50,835 nt of DNA from an uncultured Prevotella sp. Its GTDB lineage: Bacteria > Bacteroidota > Bacteroidia > Bacteroidales > Bacteroidaceae. How positions within the stretch are numbered: the stretch's first letter is position 1; the number at the start of each line of letters is the position of its first letter. A program made the position numbers and the translations under genes. Of this stretch, positions 1 to 8,533 are shown one piece after another. The stretch spans positions 1 through 50,835 of the forward strand of contig CAJOOC010000125.1 in the NCBI GenBank assembly GCA_905236165.1. The letters run 5' to 3'. Under the pieces are notes generated by a model, which had not been told where the DNA came from, did no database searches, and saw only the letters and a list, made by a program, of their open reading frames with translations.

Positions 1-29
1 GTTGTAGTTTGGGTGCACTATTGCGGGGG

Positions 30-61
30 CAAAGGTACAACAAAACCACAACTGCTACAAC
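30..61 (-). promoter_or_regulatory. Putative Bacteroidales promoter for a leftward gene beyond the left edge
   Basis: On the minus strand positions 37-30 read TACCTTTG, matching the Bacteroidales -7 box TAnnTTTG. Twenty bases upstream (58-61) the minus strand reads GTTG, one base off the -33 TTTG. The gene it would serve lies off the window. The rest of 38-227 shows no credible gene. Confidence 0.4.
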
Positions 62-227
62 GGGTAATTCTAAGGATGCTTACATTATAAATTCGCAAGG
101 TTTTAATCTTTATAATTATTATATTTGCAATAAAAGTCATCCACCAATGACAGGATCCCCTCCCAAAAACCCTTTCATCGTAGGCAATTACTTGCCTGAT
201 GCTTTCTCAAAAATTGAATGATTGGCC

Positions 228-1667
228 TTATCGAACAACGTATTTCCGGCCATTCCTTATCACGATGCCCTTATAGCCATCAGCGACTGTCTGTCCAGAG
301 AGGTTGTATGACGGTGCCGGCTTCGCATCAGCTGGAGCCGTGACATCGGATATACCTGTTGCGCTGTAAGTACGTAGCTCAACGCCGAAACGCTCTGCAA
401 GCTGACGGTTCCATCCCAGCACTTTTTCCGGGGCATTGCTCTCATCGTTGACGATGACGGCCACAGCACCCTTCTCCTTTATGTCGTTAATGAAGTAGTG
501 CATATACCAGCCGTAGCTGCCCACTACCTCCCAACGCCCTGTTGAGGACATCGACTTCGGCTCACGCGACTCATCAGCCGACTGTATCACGCCCAGCTCG
601 CCAGCTGACTGCACGCTCTTCAGCTCGCTGGAACCAAAGACGAGCAGCACGGTGTCGGCCTTCTCCAAGGTGTTATATATCAGACTCCACTTTCCAGAAC
701 GGAAAGCGTTGCGGCTGCTGGTGGTGCTGGTACTGCTGGCATCGCCAACCACAAAGGTATAATGGCCATTGCCCTCGCTGCGGTCTATCTCCTGCTTCGG
801 AGGCGTAGTGTCCAAGAGGTATTTGTGGAGTGGATTGCTCTCATTGGCAGCAATTGACAAGGCTGCACAATAGGCATTATACCAAGCACCAATCAGACTG
901 GTGTGGAGCGTACCGTTATAATAGAGCTGCGTGACCTTCCATTCGCCGAAAGCAGTATACATGGGGTTGGCTACGCCCTCAATGTCGATGAAGGCAATAC
1001 CCTTCTCATCGGCAATGGCCTTTGCCCATTGACGATAGTTATTGTCGAGGGAGAGGGCACCGTTGGAGAAACTGCCGCGTGGAGTCCTGGAACACAGTAT
1101 CGGCGTAGCACCGAGGGCTATCGTCTCATCAACGAACATACGCAGGTACTGTCCATAACTGTATACCGTCTCCTTTACGCCTCTGTCGTTTGTCACCTCA
1201 CGCGTCTCCGTTGCCGAGGTGCCACTGATGGTGCTTCGCTTTTCCCACAGGCTGCCTCCGTCATTATGTCCGAAGGAGATGACCACATAGTCGCCCTCAC
1301 GGATGCCTTGCTTCACCGTGGGCCACTCATAGTTATAATAGGTACGCGAGGATGTGCCACCAAGAGCGTGGTTCTCAACCACCAGCTCGTTCTTGTCAAA
1401 CCACTCCTGCGCAAACAGTCCGAAGCCCCATTCTCCGCTCCAACCGTTGCCATCAGTAAGGGTACGCATAGTGGAGTCGCCCACATAGAACGCTACTGGC
1501 TTGCCTGCATTGCGGTAGCGTCCTGCCGGCGAAGGGCGGGCATAACGCTGATTGCGCACCTCAGCACGCAAGGTGATGTCCTTAAACACATTCTGTTTTA
1601 CGAGCGACTGCCCGTATGTTGCACCACAACACAACAGCAACAATGCTGCAATCCATGTTCTATTCAT
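228..1667 (-). CDS. Secreted SGNH/GDSL esterase (rhamnogalacturonan acetylesterase-like) with a second degenerate SGNH domain and a C-terminal sorting-type tail
   Basis: 479 aa with a signal peptide (about residues 1-20). Residues about 55-285 form an SGNH hydrolase resembling CE12 esterases that deacetylate pectin-type polysaccharides: block I GDST (Ser65), a Gly in HALGG (about 104), and GHND (133-136). In block V the His is present (His255, LHTS) but the Asp normally three residues before it is Gly, so the catalytic triad looks incomplete. Residues about 300-437 resemble a second SGNH copy: GDAS at 308-311 instead of GDS, GSSE at 345-348 instead of GHND, and the same helix-strand layout around GWYMHYFI. 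The last 28 residues (YNLSGQ...GIVIRNGRKYVVR) look like the tail found on many Prevotella exported proteins and are probably a T9SS sorting signal. It lies 38 bases downstream of the OMP gene and may be co-transcribed. The fold is clear; the substrate is inferred. Confidence 0.75.
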   Translation of the reverse strand: MNRTWIAALLLLCCGATYGQSLVKQNVFKDITLRAEVRNQRYARPSPAGRYRNAGKPVAFYVGDSTMRTLTDGNGWSGEWGFGLFAQEWFDKNELVVENHALGGTSSRTYYNYEWPTVKQGIREGDYVVISFGHNDGGSLWEKRSTISGTSATETREVTNDRGVKETVYSYGQYLRMFVDETIALGATPILCSRTPRGSFSNGALSLDNNYRQWAKAIADEKGIAFIDIEGVANPMYTAFGEWKVTQLYYNGTLHTSLIGAWYNAYCAALSIAANESNPLHKYLLDTTPPKQEIDRSEGNGHYTFVVGDASSTSTTSSRNAFRSGKWSLIYNTLEKADTVLLVFGSSELKSVQSAGELGVIQSADESREPKSMSSTGRWEVVGSYGWYMHYFINDIKEKGAVAVIVNDESNAPEKVLGWNRQLAERFGVELRTYSATGISDVTAPADAKPAPSYNLSGQTVADGYKGIVIRNGRKYVVR

Positions 1668-1705
1668 TAATTCTTCTTTTCTACCACGTCGTTATACCTT
1701 AGTTT

Positions 1706-3289
1706 TCAGAACCTATACCCGAGGGTGCAGCTGATTTGATGGCGGTTGTCCTGTACCTCCGTAGTGGTTGGATAGTTGGCGATGGTGTCGCCTGTTTTAT
1801 CCATTGACTCGAAGGGATAGAAGTCACCCTTTGTCATAGCATACTGATATGCGAGGTCGAGGTTCAGGCCATCAGCCAGTTTAAAGCCCAGACCGAAGGT
1901 GACACGGTGTGTGTCGCCCCAGTTGGTGAAGCTGTTGGAGGCGAGGTAGCTGCCATCGGTATCGAGGGTGGTGTCCTTGCTGCCACGTGACTTATCGTAG
2001 ATGGCACTCTGATAGTTGTAACCCAGGCGTATAGCCACATCCGGAACCGGTTTCACCTCTGCACCCACCTTGAGCAGATGAACGCCCTTGAGTGCCTGCT
2101 CGGTATTGCGGTTCATGATGTCATCGCTATAGGATGACCTGTAGGCCTCCTCATACCATCCGCCCCAGCCGTCGTAGTATTCGCGTGTGGCTGATGTGGC
2201 TATGCGATTGTCGATTGCACTATAGTCTGAATACTGATAGGTAGCTCCGAGGGCTACGTTGTTTCCCCATGTATGTCCGAGCGAGAGTCCGAACTTCCAA
2301 GGGGTGTTGACGTTATAGTCCCACGTGGTGGCATTGTAGTAGCTGTCGTCAACCAAAACCTTGCCTGTTGCGGCATCGACATTATTGAGCGGATTAACAA
2401 GAAACTCTGCTCCCTGCTCCGTTGTGCATGTAAGGCGATACCATGTTGGGGTGTTGATGTAGAGACCCACACGGAATGGCGATGTCTCCACAGGGCGGAA
2501 GATGATACCGAACTTCACGTCAACACCCGTTCCGGTAATCTTACGGTAGTCATACAGGCCGAGGTCGCCGCGATAGTCGTCCTTGGTATCGATGAGTGAC
2601 TCCACATATTCGCTGGAGGACTTATAATGCACGCTCTTCAGGCCTACCGTCACTCCAAGGAACACACGGTTGTGGAGGTTGCCGCTGAAGTTGAAGGAGT
2701 AGTCGCCGATATAGCCGCTGTTCTCTGAGGAGAAGGCATAACCGTCGGCATAGGCGTACCCCGCATAGTCAGAAGTGAACTGTGAGTTGAGCACCTCATT
2801 GACAAGATAGTCGGAATAGTTGTAGCGTCCCAATACCTTGCCTATGGCCGACTTGGTGCTGGCAGAAGCGTTGGTGAGGCTGTTGGCAGCGGTGAGAATC
2901 TCGTTGAAGTTGCGTGACTTCCTGAAGTTGAAGCCAAGGTTCCACTTGTTGTCGCCGCTACCATCGGTGCTGTAAACGAAACCCACCTGGTCAAGGTCGG
3001 CATTGGTGACGCCAGTCTTATTAAAGATACCGTTGACATTCTCTGTGCCTGACTGGATTGTCGCACCGCCGGTGATGCCTATCCACGATCTGCGCATCAT
3101 TCCCACACCAGCGGGGTTGGTATGCATCGTGGTGATGTCGGCTCCGAGTGCTTCCATAGCACCACCCATACCTACATAACGCGCCGTACCGTTGAGGTCT
3201 TCCGTTGCGAGTTGTGCACTCTCGTATGTCTCCTGAGCCATCGCTGCAGTAGTCAGCATGATGGCAAATGTTGATAAGATGTATTTCAT
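1706..3289 (-). CDS. Outer-membrane beta-barrel protein, OmpP1/FadL/TodX-like
   Basis: 527 aa. It has a signal peptide ending near AMAQ (residue 19), an N-terminal segment with the FadL-family pattern (ARYVGMGGAMEALGAD, then TMHTNPAGV), alternating beta strands rich in Tyr/Trp/Gly, and a terminal aromatic strand ending GYRF, as for BAM-inserted barrels. FadL-type barrels move hydrophobic compounds across the outer membrane; the substrate here cannot be told. The start ATG sits directly against an AT-rich intergenic repeat (3291-3330). In Bacteroidales such proteins are usually annotated only as hypothetical or transport OMPs. The barrel call is confident and the transport function is not. Confidence 0.7.
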   Translation of the reverse strand: MKYILSTFAIMLTTAAMAQETYESAQLATEDLNGTARYVGMGGAMEALGADITTMHTNPAGVGMMRRSWIGITGGATIQSGTENVNGIFNKTGVTNADLDQVGFVYSTDGSGDNKWNLGFNFRKSRNFNEILTAANSLTNASASTKSAIGKVLGRYNYSDYLVNEVLNSQFTSDYAGYAYADGYAFSSENSGYIGDYSFNFSGNLHNRVFLGVTVGLKSVHYKSSSEYVESLIDTKDDYRGDLGLYDYRKITGTGVDVKFGIIFRPVETSPFRVGLYINTPTWYRLTCTTEQGAEFLVNPLNNVDAATGKVLVDDSYYNATTWDYNVNTPWKFGLSLGHTWGNNVALGATYQYSDYSAIDNRIATSATREYYDGWGGWYEEAYRSSYSDDIMNRNTEQALKGVHLLKVGAEVKPVPDVAIRLGYNYQSAIYDKSRGSKDTTLDTDGSYLASNSFTNWGDTHRVTFGLGFKLADGLNLDLAYQYAMTKGDFYPFESMDKTGDTIANYPTTTEVQDNRHQISCTLGYRF

Positions 3290-3327
3290 TTCAAATTAAC
3301 GAACTATTTCAAATTAACGAATTAACG

Positions 3328-3487
3328 AACCCCGAACGAGGCGACTATGAAACGCTTGTCGTTTCAAGGAGCATCCTGAGCGGGTCGGCGTAAGCCAATT
3401 AACAAATAAACAAATTAACGAATTAACAAATTAACAAATTAATTTTCAATTCTCAATCCCTGGGGATGTGGGCGTCTCGCCCGCGAC
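3328..3487 (-). repeat. Composite intergenic repeat, copy A
   Basis: Read on the minus strand this has, in order: a GC hairpin (GGGCG-AGA-CGCCC, 3470-3482), the word CCCCAGGG followed by ATTGA/AATTG words, AT-rich TTAATTCGTTAA-type words, and a 59-base core (3386-3328) with an internal GAAACG/CGTTTC stem. The core matches plus-strand 28232-28290 with a single mismatch, and module order is the same in both copies. An 8-base tandem (AATGGTC-type, about 3488-3511) follows on the right. Confidence 0.85.
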
Positions 3488-3506
3488 AATGGTCAATGGT
3501 CAATGG

Positions 3507-4547
3507 TCAATGTCTTCCCATACCGCCGCCACGTGACATCCCGCCACCGCCGCCGCGTGACATACCACCTCCACCGCCGCCACGGGTCATGCTGCCACCA
3601 CCGAAGCTGCCGCTGCTGCGCGACATGCTGCCGCTGTTGATGTTACGGCTGGAAGAGCTGCTGGGATAGGATGACGAAGAACGGTTGATGCTACTGTTGC
3701 CGCGACCGAAAGAGCCGGTGCCGCGCTGCCTTGACGATGAGGAGCCCATCTCGTCGCGTCGTGAACCTGTCATAGGATTGCGCTGGAAGGTGCCGTGTCT
3801 GCGACCAGCCATACTACCGTCACGACCTGCTATGTGTGCTCCGCTGTGATGACGGGTAACGGATACGCCGCCCCAATGAGGACCGCCCCAATAAGGGCCA
3901 TAATAGCTGTGTCGCCAGCCCCAGGAGAATCCCCATCCGGGACCGTACCAGCCAATATGGCTATAGTACCAGGGATCATACCAGGGGTAATACCATGAAT
4001 CGTACCAAGGATAATAGTGTGAACCATAGAACCATGGGTCGTACCATGAGTTATAATACCACGGGTCGGCCACTACCACCACGGTGTTGTTACGGTAGCC
4101 GTCGAAGCGCTTCAGACGGTCGTAGTAGGTATAGTCGCCGCTATAGTCGGCATCCTCGCGATACTGGCTGTCGCCATCAGGCTTTGCCGCATTCATCTGC
4201 AAGGTGTCGCGATAGTTGGCAGGACCCGAGCTCATTGAGTCGAGCATGATGACATCCGATGCTCCAGCAACGGCACTCGTGGAGTCGGCTCCCGTGACAC
4301 CCTGGCGATATCCACGACGATATGCTCCGCGACGGTTGTATTCGTCGTCGCTGCGAGTAGTGCCGCAATAGTCGCTGGGAGAGAAGGTATAGTCGTCAAC
4401 AGTAGTCCTTGCCGGAACAACCTGCTGGCGAGTTGGCTGAGGCTTCTTGGAAGTGTCGAAATACATATCGTCATCCTGAGCCATAACGCTAACGGAAGTC
4501 ATAGCGACCATCAACATGCATAGATATTTTCCCAGAATCTGCTTCAT
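3507..4547 (-). CDS. Secreted aromatic-repeat and glycine/serine-rich protein of unknown function
   Basis: 346 aa, not recognised as a named family. A signal peptide ends near VMAQ (residue 24). Residues about 30-150 are polar and acidic. Residues about 155-230 are extremely rich in Trp, Tyr, Pro, Asp and Gly, with repeats of the form PWYDxWYY. The C-terminal third is Ser/Arg/Gly-rich and ends in glycine runs separated by MSRG. No catalytic motif is visible. The composition suggests a surface or cell-wall-associated structural protein, but that is inference. It is downstream of an AT-rich repeat leader (4549-4610) and points the same way as the FadL-like and SGNH genes. Two TAATTTTG boxes on the minus strand (4635-4642 and 4658-4665) could be its promoter. 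Confidence 0.6.
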   Translation of the reverse strand: MKQILGKYLCMLMVAMTSVSVMAQDDDMYFDTSKKPQPTRQQVVPARTTVDDYTFSPSDYCGTTRSDDEYNRRGAYRRGYRQGVTGADSTSAVAGASDVIMLDSMSSGPANYRDTLQMNAAKPDGDSQYREDADYSGDYTYYDRLKRFDGYRNNTVVVVADPWYYNSWYDPWFYGSHYYPWYDSWYYPWYDPWYYSHIGWYGPGWGFSWGWRHSYYGPYWGGPHWGGVSVTRHHSGAHIAGRDGSMAGRRHGTFQRNPMTGSRRDEMGSSSSRQRGTGSFGRGNSSINRSSSSYPSSSSSRNINSGSMSRSSGSFGGGSMTRGGGGGGMSRGGGGGMSRGGGMGRH

Positions 4548-4634
4548 GTCAAATTAAAGATTTTACAAATGAACGAATCAACGAATTAATAAATGAACAA
4601 ATAAGCGAATTGAGTTACGCTTTGCTTGATGCTG

Positions 4635-4665
4635 CAAAATTATTTAATTATTTTCTGCAAAATTA
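4635..4665 (-). promoter_or_regulatory. Candidate -7 boxes upstream of the aromatic-repeat gene
   Basis: Minus-strand TAATTTTG occurs twice, at 4642-4635 and 4665-4658, each within GCAAAATTA on the plus strand. Neither has a TTTG box at the ideal 20-base spacing, so which one is used is unclear. Confidence 0.35.
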
Positions 4666-4708
4666 CAGAATTTCCCTAACAAACAGTAGGTTTTTCCCTA
4701 TTTTTTAT

Positions 4709-4716
4709 TAAATTTG
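4709..4716 (+). promoter_or_regulatory. Candidate -7 box for prmA
   Basis: TAAATTTG followed by C fits the Bacteroidales -7 consensus, 89 bases before the prmA start. No good -33 TTTG is seen 20 bases upstream. Confidence 0.4.
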
Positions 4717-4804
4717 CAGCGATTTAACAATCCATCTCATCTGACAGATGGAAAAATCACAGATTAAGCCATCAAAAAAAAAGGCGAAATAGTAAAAGAA
4801 CAAA

Positions 4805-5680
4805 ATGAGATACTATTCATCAACATTCCATATCGAGTGCAGCGATGCCAATCTGTTGCAGGCAGCGCGCGAACTCCTCGCCGACGCCCTTGGCGAAGGG
4901 GGCTATGAAGCTTTTGAAGATACTCCTGACGGCATCATCGGCTACGTTCAGGAAGACAACTATGACGAGTCAGCAGTAAAGGAGGCCATTGCAACTTTCC
5001 CCCTTGGGGATGTGACGATAACATATAGCACCGAGTCCGTTCCCGACCAGAACTGGAACGCAGCCTGGGAGGAGGAGGGCTTTGAGCCTATCGAAGTGAA
5101 GAAGGTCGTGACCATCTATGATGCTCACCACACCTCCGATCCCGACATCTTCTCCACCCCGCTGAACATTGGCATAGAGGCTCGCAACGCCTTTGGCACA
5201 GGCAACCACGAGACGACGCGCCTCATGGTGGAGAGCATTCTGGAACAGCCCCTTGACGGCAGGCGCGTGCTCGACTGCGGCTGTGGCACCGGCATCCTGG
5301 CCATCACGGCGCTGCGCTGCGGAGCCAAGGAGGCTGTGGCATTCGACATCGACGAATGGAGCGCTGAGAATACCAGGCACAATGCAGAGCTGAACGGTGT
5401 GGGTGACAGGATAGAGGTATTGTGTGGCGATGCCCACGTGCTGTCACATGTAGAGGGAATCTTCGATGTTATCCTTGCCAATATCAACCGTAACATTCTC
5501 CTTGAGGACATGCCCCGCTATCATGACGTGCTGACAAGGGGCGGAGCGCTCATCCTCAGCGGCTTCTACGAAGAAGACGCCCCACTGCTACTGAAGAAGG
5601 CAGAAGCAATGGGGCTGCATGAAATATCCCGAAAGACTGACAACGGCTGGTGTAGTCTTGCGTTTCAGAACTACAAGTGA
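4805..5680 (+). CDS. prmA: Ribosomal protein L11 methyltransferase
   Basis: 291 aa, the usual PrmA length. It methylates ribosomal protein L11 with S-adenosylmethionine in the cytoplasm. The N-terminal about 100 residues form the substrate-recognition region ending in DQNWNAAWEEEGFEP, a segment typical of PrmA. Then come AFGTGNHETTR and the SAM-binding glycine motif DCGCGTGILAI, and an ANINRN segment in place of the catalytic-loop Asn motif. It is a single plus-strand gene facing hisC. Confidence 0.93.
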   Translation: MRYYSSTFHIECSDANLLQAARELLADALGEGGYEAFEDTPDGIIGYVQEDNYDESAVKEAIATFPLGDVTITYSTESVPDQNWNAAWEEEGFEPIEVKKVVTIYDAHHTSDPDIFSTPLNIGIEARNAFGTGNHETTRLMVESILEQPLDGRRVLDCGCGTGILAITALRCGAKEAVAFDIDEWSAENTRHNAELNGVGDRIEVLCGDAHVLSHVEGIFDVILANINRNILLEDMPRYHDVLTRGGALILSGFYEEDAPLLLKKAEAMGLHEISRKTDNGWCSLAFQNYK

Positions 5681-5713
5681 AGATTGCAGGATTACCCTCT
5701 GGCGAAGCCAATT

Positions 5714-5784
5714 CTTCACACTTCACTTTTCACGCTTCACTTTTCACTCTTCACTCTTCACTTTTCACTCTTCACTTTTCACTC
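5714..5784. repeat. CTTCACTTTT/CTTCACTC tandem repeat between convergent prmA and hisC
   Basis: The stretch is built almost entirely from imperfect 7- and 8-base words (CTTCACT, CTTTTCAC) and runs directly into the hisC stop codon at 5783-5785. On the minus strand it is purine-rich (GTGAAAAGTGAAG). No hairpin terminator is visible here. Confidence 0.8.
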
Positions 5785-6844
5785 ACAGCTGTCTCAGGGC
5801 AGCAAGGAGCTCATTGTTCTCTTCGCGGGTACCGATGGTGATACGCAGGCAGTTACGGCAAAGCGTAATGCGGGTTCTGTTGCGCACTATGATGCCCTTG
5901 TCCACAAGGTAGTCGTAGATCTTCTGTGCATCCACTACCTTTATGAGTATAAAGTTGGCATCGGTGGGATACACCTCGGTGCATAATGGCAACTGCTCGA
6001 AGGCCTCTATCATGCGGCCACGCTCCTGAATGAGCATCTTCACCCACTGCTCCACGGCGAAGGTGTCGCTGAGACGGCGAAGGGCCTGCTCCTGAGTGAG
6101 CTGATTGACGTTATAAGGATATTTCACCTTATTAAATAACCCTATGATTTCTTCTGCAGCGAAGGCCATACCAAGACGTATGGCTGCTGAGCCCCAGGCC
6201 TTACTCATGGTCTGGAGAATGATGACGCGTGCCGTAACGGCCTTGTCGCCTATCAATGCTCCTTCATGGATAAGTTGCGAGAGGGAGCCGTGACGTGAGA
6301 AGTCGATATATGCCTCGTCAATCACCACGATGCCGTCGAACTCCGTCACAACCTTGGCTATCTCATCGCGGTCAATACTGTTGCCAGTAGGGTTGTTGGG
6401 GGAACATATCCATATTGCCTTTGTTTTGGCATCGCAGGCAGCAAGCACTTTCTCTGCCGACATGCCGTAGCCCTCGTCGAGCTCCACAGGGCGGTATTCC
6501 ACATCGTTGATATCGGCACACACCTCATACATGCCGTATGTGGGGCATATCGCAACGACATTATCCTTGCGGGGCTCGCAGAAGCAGCGGTAAACAAGGT
6601 CTATGGCCTCGTCGGAACCGTTGCCGAGGAAGATATTCCGGGCCGGCACACCTTTAACCTGCGAGAGACGCTCCTTCAGCACCTGCTGCAAGGGGTCGGG
6701 ATAGCGGTTGTATGGGTCGTTATAAGGGTTCTCGTTGGCATCAAGGAAAACGTGTGCCACGTGTCCGCTATACTCATTGCGGGCACTGCTGTATGGTGCC
6801 AGCCCCCAGATATTGGGACGCGTAAGTTGTTGTAATGATCGCAT
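5783..6844 (-). CDS. hisC: Histidinol-phosphate aminotransferase
   Basis: 353 aa fold-type I PLP aminotransferase. It converts imidazole-acetol phosphate to histidinol phosphate using glutamate. The family features are visible: [18 protein letters not shown] near the N terminus, [26 protein letters not shown] and the PLP-lysine motif [14 protein letters not shown], with a C-terminal Arg in TIGTREENN. It is the last gene of pepD-pyrK-pyrD-hisC, 4 bases after pyrD, separated from any other his gene in the window. Some HisC homologues act on aromatic amino acids, which cannot be excluded. The stop codon sits at the edge of a tandem repeat. Confidence 0.9.
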   Translation of the reverse strand: MRSLQQLTRPNIWGLAPYSSARNEYSGHVAHVFLDANENPYNDPYNRYPDPLQQVLKERLSQVKGVPARNIFLGNGSDEAIDLVYRCFCEPRKDNVVAICPTYGMYEVCADINDVEYRPVELDEGYGMSAEKVLAACDAKTKAIWICSPNNPTGNSIDRDEIAKVVTEFDGIVVIDEAYIDFSRHGSLSQLIHEGALIGDKAVTARVIILQTMSKAWGSAAIRLGMAFAAEEIIGLFNKVKYPYNVNQLTQEQALRRLSDTFAVEQWVKMLIQERGRMIEAFEQLPLCTEVYPTDANFILIKVVDAQKIYDYLVDKGIIVRNRTRITLCRNCLRITIGTREENNELLAALRQL

Positions 6845-6848
6845 TATT

Positions 6849-7754
6849 CTATATTACTCCTATTATTTCTTTTATGTCAGGGATATTGTGGGCATCCAGC
6901 CATTCATTGATACCGTCGCGCACCTTGATGGTGATGGCGGGGTCGAGGAAGTTGGCTGTACCTATCTGTATGGCAGAGGCTCCTACCATAATGAATTCTA
7001 TGGCATCCTTGGCAGAACAGATGCCTCCCAGACCTATCACGGGAATCTTAACGGCCTGGCTCACCTGCTTCACCATCCTCAGCGCAACGGGCTTAACACA
7101 CGGTCCGGAGAGACCGCCTGTACCGATGCTCAGCAGGCTCTGCCGGCGCTCTATGTCGACAGCCATTCCCATGAGGGTATTGATAAGCGACACGCTGTCG
7201 GCACCCTCAGCCTCAACGGCACGCGCTATCTCTGCTATGTCGGTGACATTGGGCGAGAGCTTCACGATGAGGGTCTTGTGATAAGCCTCACGAACGGCCT
7301 TCACGACGCTGGCGGCACCATGGGTGGTAGTACCGAAAGCCATACCTCCCTGCTTCACGTTAGGACACGAGATATTCAGCTCGATGGCGGGGATAGAATC
7401 CAGTTCGTCTATACGTGCAGCACACTCGGCATAATCCTCAGGCGATGACCCGCTTACGTTTACTATAATATTAGTGTCAATAGAACTGACTGCAGGGTAG
7501 ATATTCTTACAGAAATAGTCCACTCCCTTGTTCTGCAAACCCACGCAGTTGAGCATGCCTCCCGTCGTCTCAGCCATGCGGGGATAGTCATTACCCTCAC
7601 GGTGATGCAGCGTTGTACCCTTCACGATGATGCCACCAATCTGGTCGAGCGGCACGAAGTCCTGAAACTCCAGACCATAGCCGAAGGTGCCCGAGGCCGT
7701 CATGACCGGGTTCTTCAAAGTGAGATTGCCGATATTTGTCGTTAGTCTTGCCAT
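6849..7754 (-). CDS. pyrD: Dihydroorotate dehydrogenase, class 1B catalytic subunit
   Basis: 301 aa from the ATG at 7754, preceded by a purine-rich AAAGAG. An upstream in-frame extension of 14 residues is less likely because it has no family similarity. It oxidises dihydroorotate to orotate in pyrimidine synthesis using FMN. Visible features are [18 protein letters not shown], the class 1 catalytic Cys in ELNISCPNV (about residue 130), the FMN-binding lysine segment LIVKLSPNV, and VIGLGGI. It overlaps the end of pyrK by 13 bases, which fits the PyrD2-PyrK2 complex that passes electrons to NAD. Confidence 0.94.
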   Translation of the reverse strand: MARLTTNIGNLTLKNPVMTASGTFGYGLEFQDFVPLDQIGGIIVKGTTLHHREGNDYPRMAETTGGMLNCVGLQNKGVDYFCKNIYPAVSSIDTNIIVNVSGSSPEDYAECAARIDELDSIPAIELNISCPNVKQGGMAFGTTTHGAASVVKAVREAYHKTLIVKLSPNVTDIAEIARAVEAEGADSVSLINTLMGMAVDIERRQSLLSIGTGGLSGPCVKPVALRMVKQVSQAVKIPVIGLGGICSAKDAIEFIMVGASAIQIGTANFLDPAITIKVRDGINEWLDAHNIPDIKEIIGVI

Positions 7755-8530
7755 ATTCTCTTTGCATTTATTACAGGGCCCTCCGTGCAGATGCATATAT
7801 TGCCCTTGTCGTTAGTCTTCTCCACACAGCACAGGCAGGCACCCAGACCACACGCCATCTTGTTCTCAAGGCTTACCTCGCAGGGGATGTCGGCCTTCTC
7901 CGCATATCGCGCCACCGCCACCATCATAGGCTTGGGGCCGCAGGTGGAGATATAGTCGAAATGCTCCTCGTTGAGGATGCTGTGGTTGGTCACGAATCCC
8001 TTCTCGCCTGCCGAGCCGTCTTCAGTTGTCACGAAGACGCGTCCCACCTGCCTGAAGGCCTCAAGCATGAGGAGGTCTTTCTCCGTGCGTGCACCTAGGA
8101 GGAAGGTGGCCTCACCGCCCATCTCCTTTATCCTGCTGCCCAGGAAGAGAAGGGGTGCCACCCCTACCCCGCCTCCTACAAGGAGATGGCGGGCCATCAC
8201 GCCGGTAGAGGGGTCTTTGGCCGGGAGAGTGAAGCCATTGCCAAGGGGATACATCACATTGAGACGGTCTCCGCTGTGGAGCGTGCCTAACTGCCGCGTG
8301 CCCTCGCCAATCATGGCCACAAGGAGATGAAGCTCGTTCTTCCCGGCGACGACATTATTTATTGAGATAGGTCGGCGCAGGAACGTCTGTGGCGAGCCGT
8401 CAACGCGCACCTCCACAAACTGCCCGGGCATCATCTCCGGCAAGGGCTCCTGGTCGGTAAGTTTTATGAGCACATACTTCTCTGTAAGATGCTCTACGGA
8501 TACCACCGTAAGGTCTTTGCAATATTTCAT
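7742..8530 (-). CDS. pyrK: Dihydroorotate dehydrogenase electron-transfer subunit
   Basis: 262 aa iron-sulfur flavoprotein that takes electrons from PyrD to NAD. The FAD-binding barrel carries [11 protein letters not shown]. The NAD-binding part contains [17 protein letters not shown] and STCGPKPMM. The [2Fe-2S] cluster is held by Cys227, Cys232, Cys235 and Cys248, with the expected x4, x2 and x12 spacing. It lies 3 bases after pepD and overlaps pyrD, so the two subunits are probably translated together. Confidence 0.94.
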   Translation of the reverse strand: MKYCKDLTVVSVEHLTEKYVLIKLTDQEPLPEMMPGQFVEVRVDGSPQTFLRRPISINNVVAGKNELHLLVAMIGEGTRQLGTLHSGDRLNVMYPLGNGFTLPAKDPSTGVMARHLLVGGGVGVAPLLFLGSRIKEMGGEATFLLGARTEKDLLMLEAFRQVGRVFVTTEDGSAGEKGFVTNHSILNEEHFDYISTCGPKPMMVAVARYAEKADIPCEVSLENKMACGLGACLCCVEKTNDKGNICICTEGPVINAKRIWQD

Positions 8531-8533
8531 TAT

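Noticed and set aside
9..221. 70-aa open frame at the left edge
   Set aside because: It starts at a non-ATG codon, crosses a minus-strand promoter box, and has no composition or motif of a real protein.
903..1670. 255-aa plus-strand frame opposite the SGNH gene
   Set aside because: It is antisense to a clear SGNH domain and has no family motif.
5714..5784. Terminator between prmA and hisC
   Set aside because: The repeat words are pyrimidine-only on one strand and cannot form a stem.
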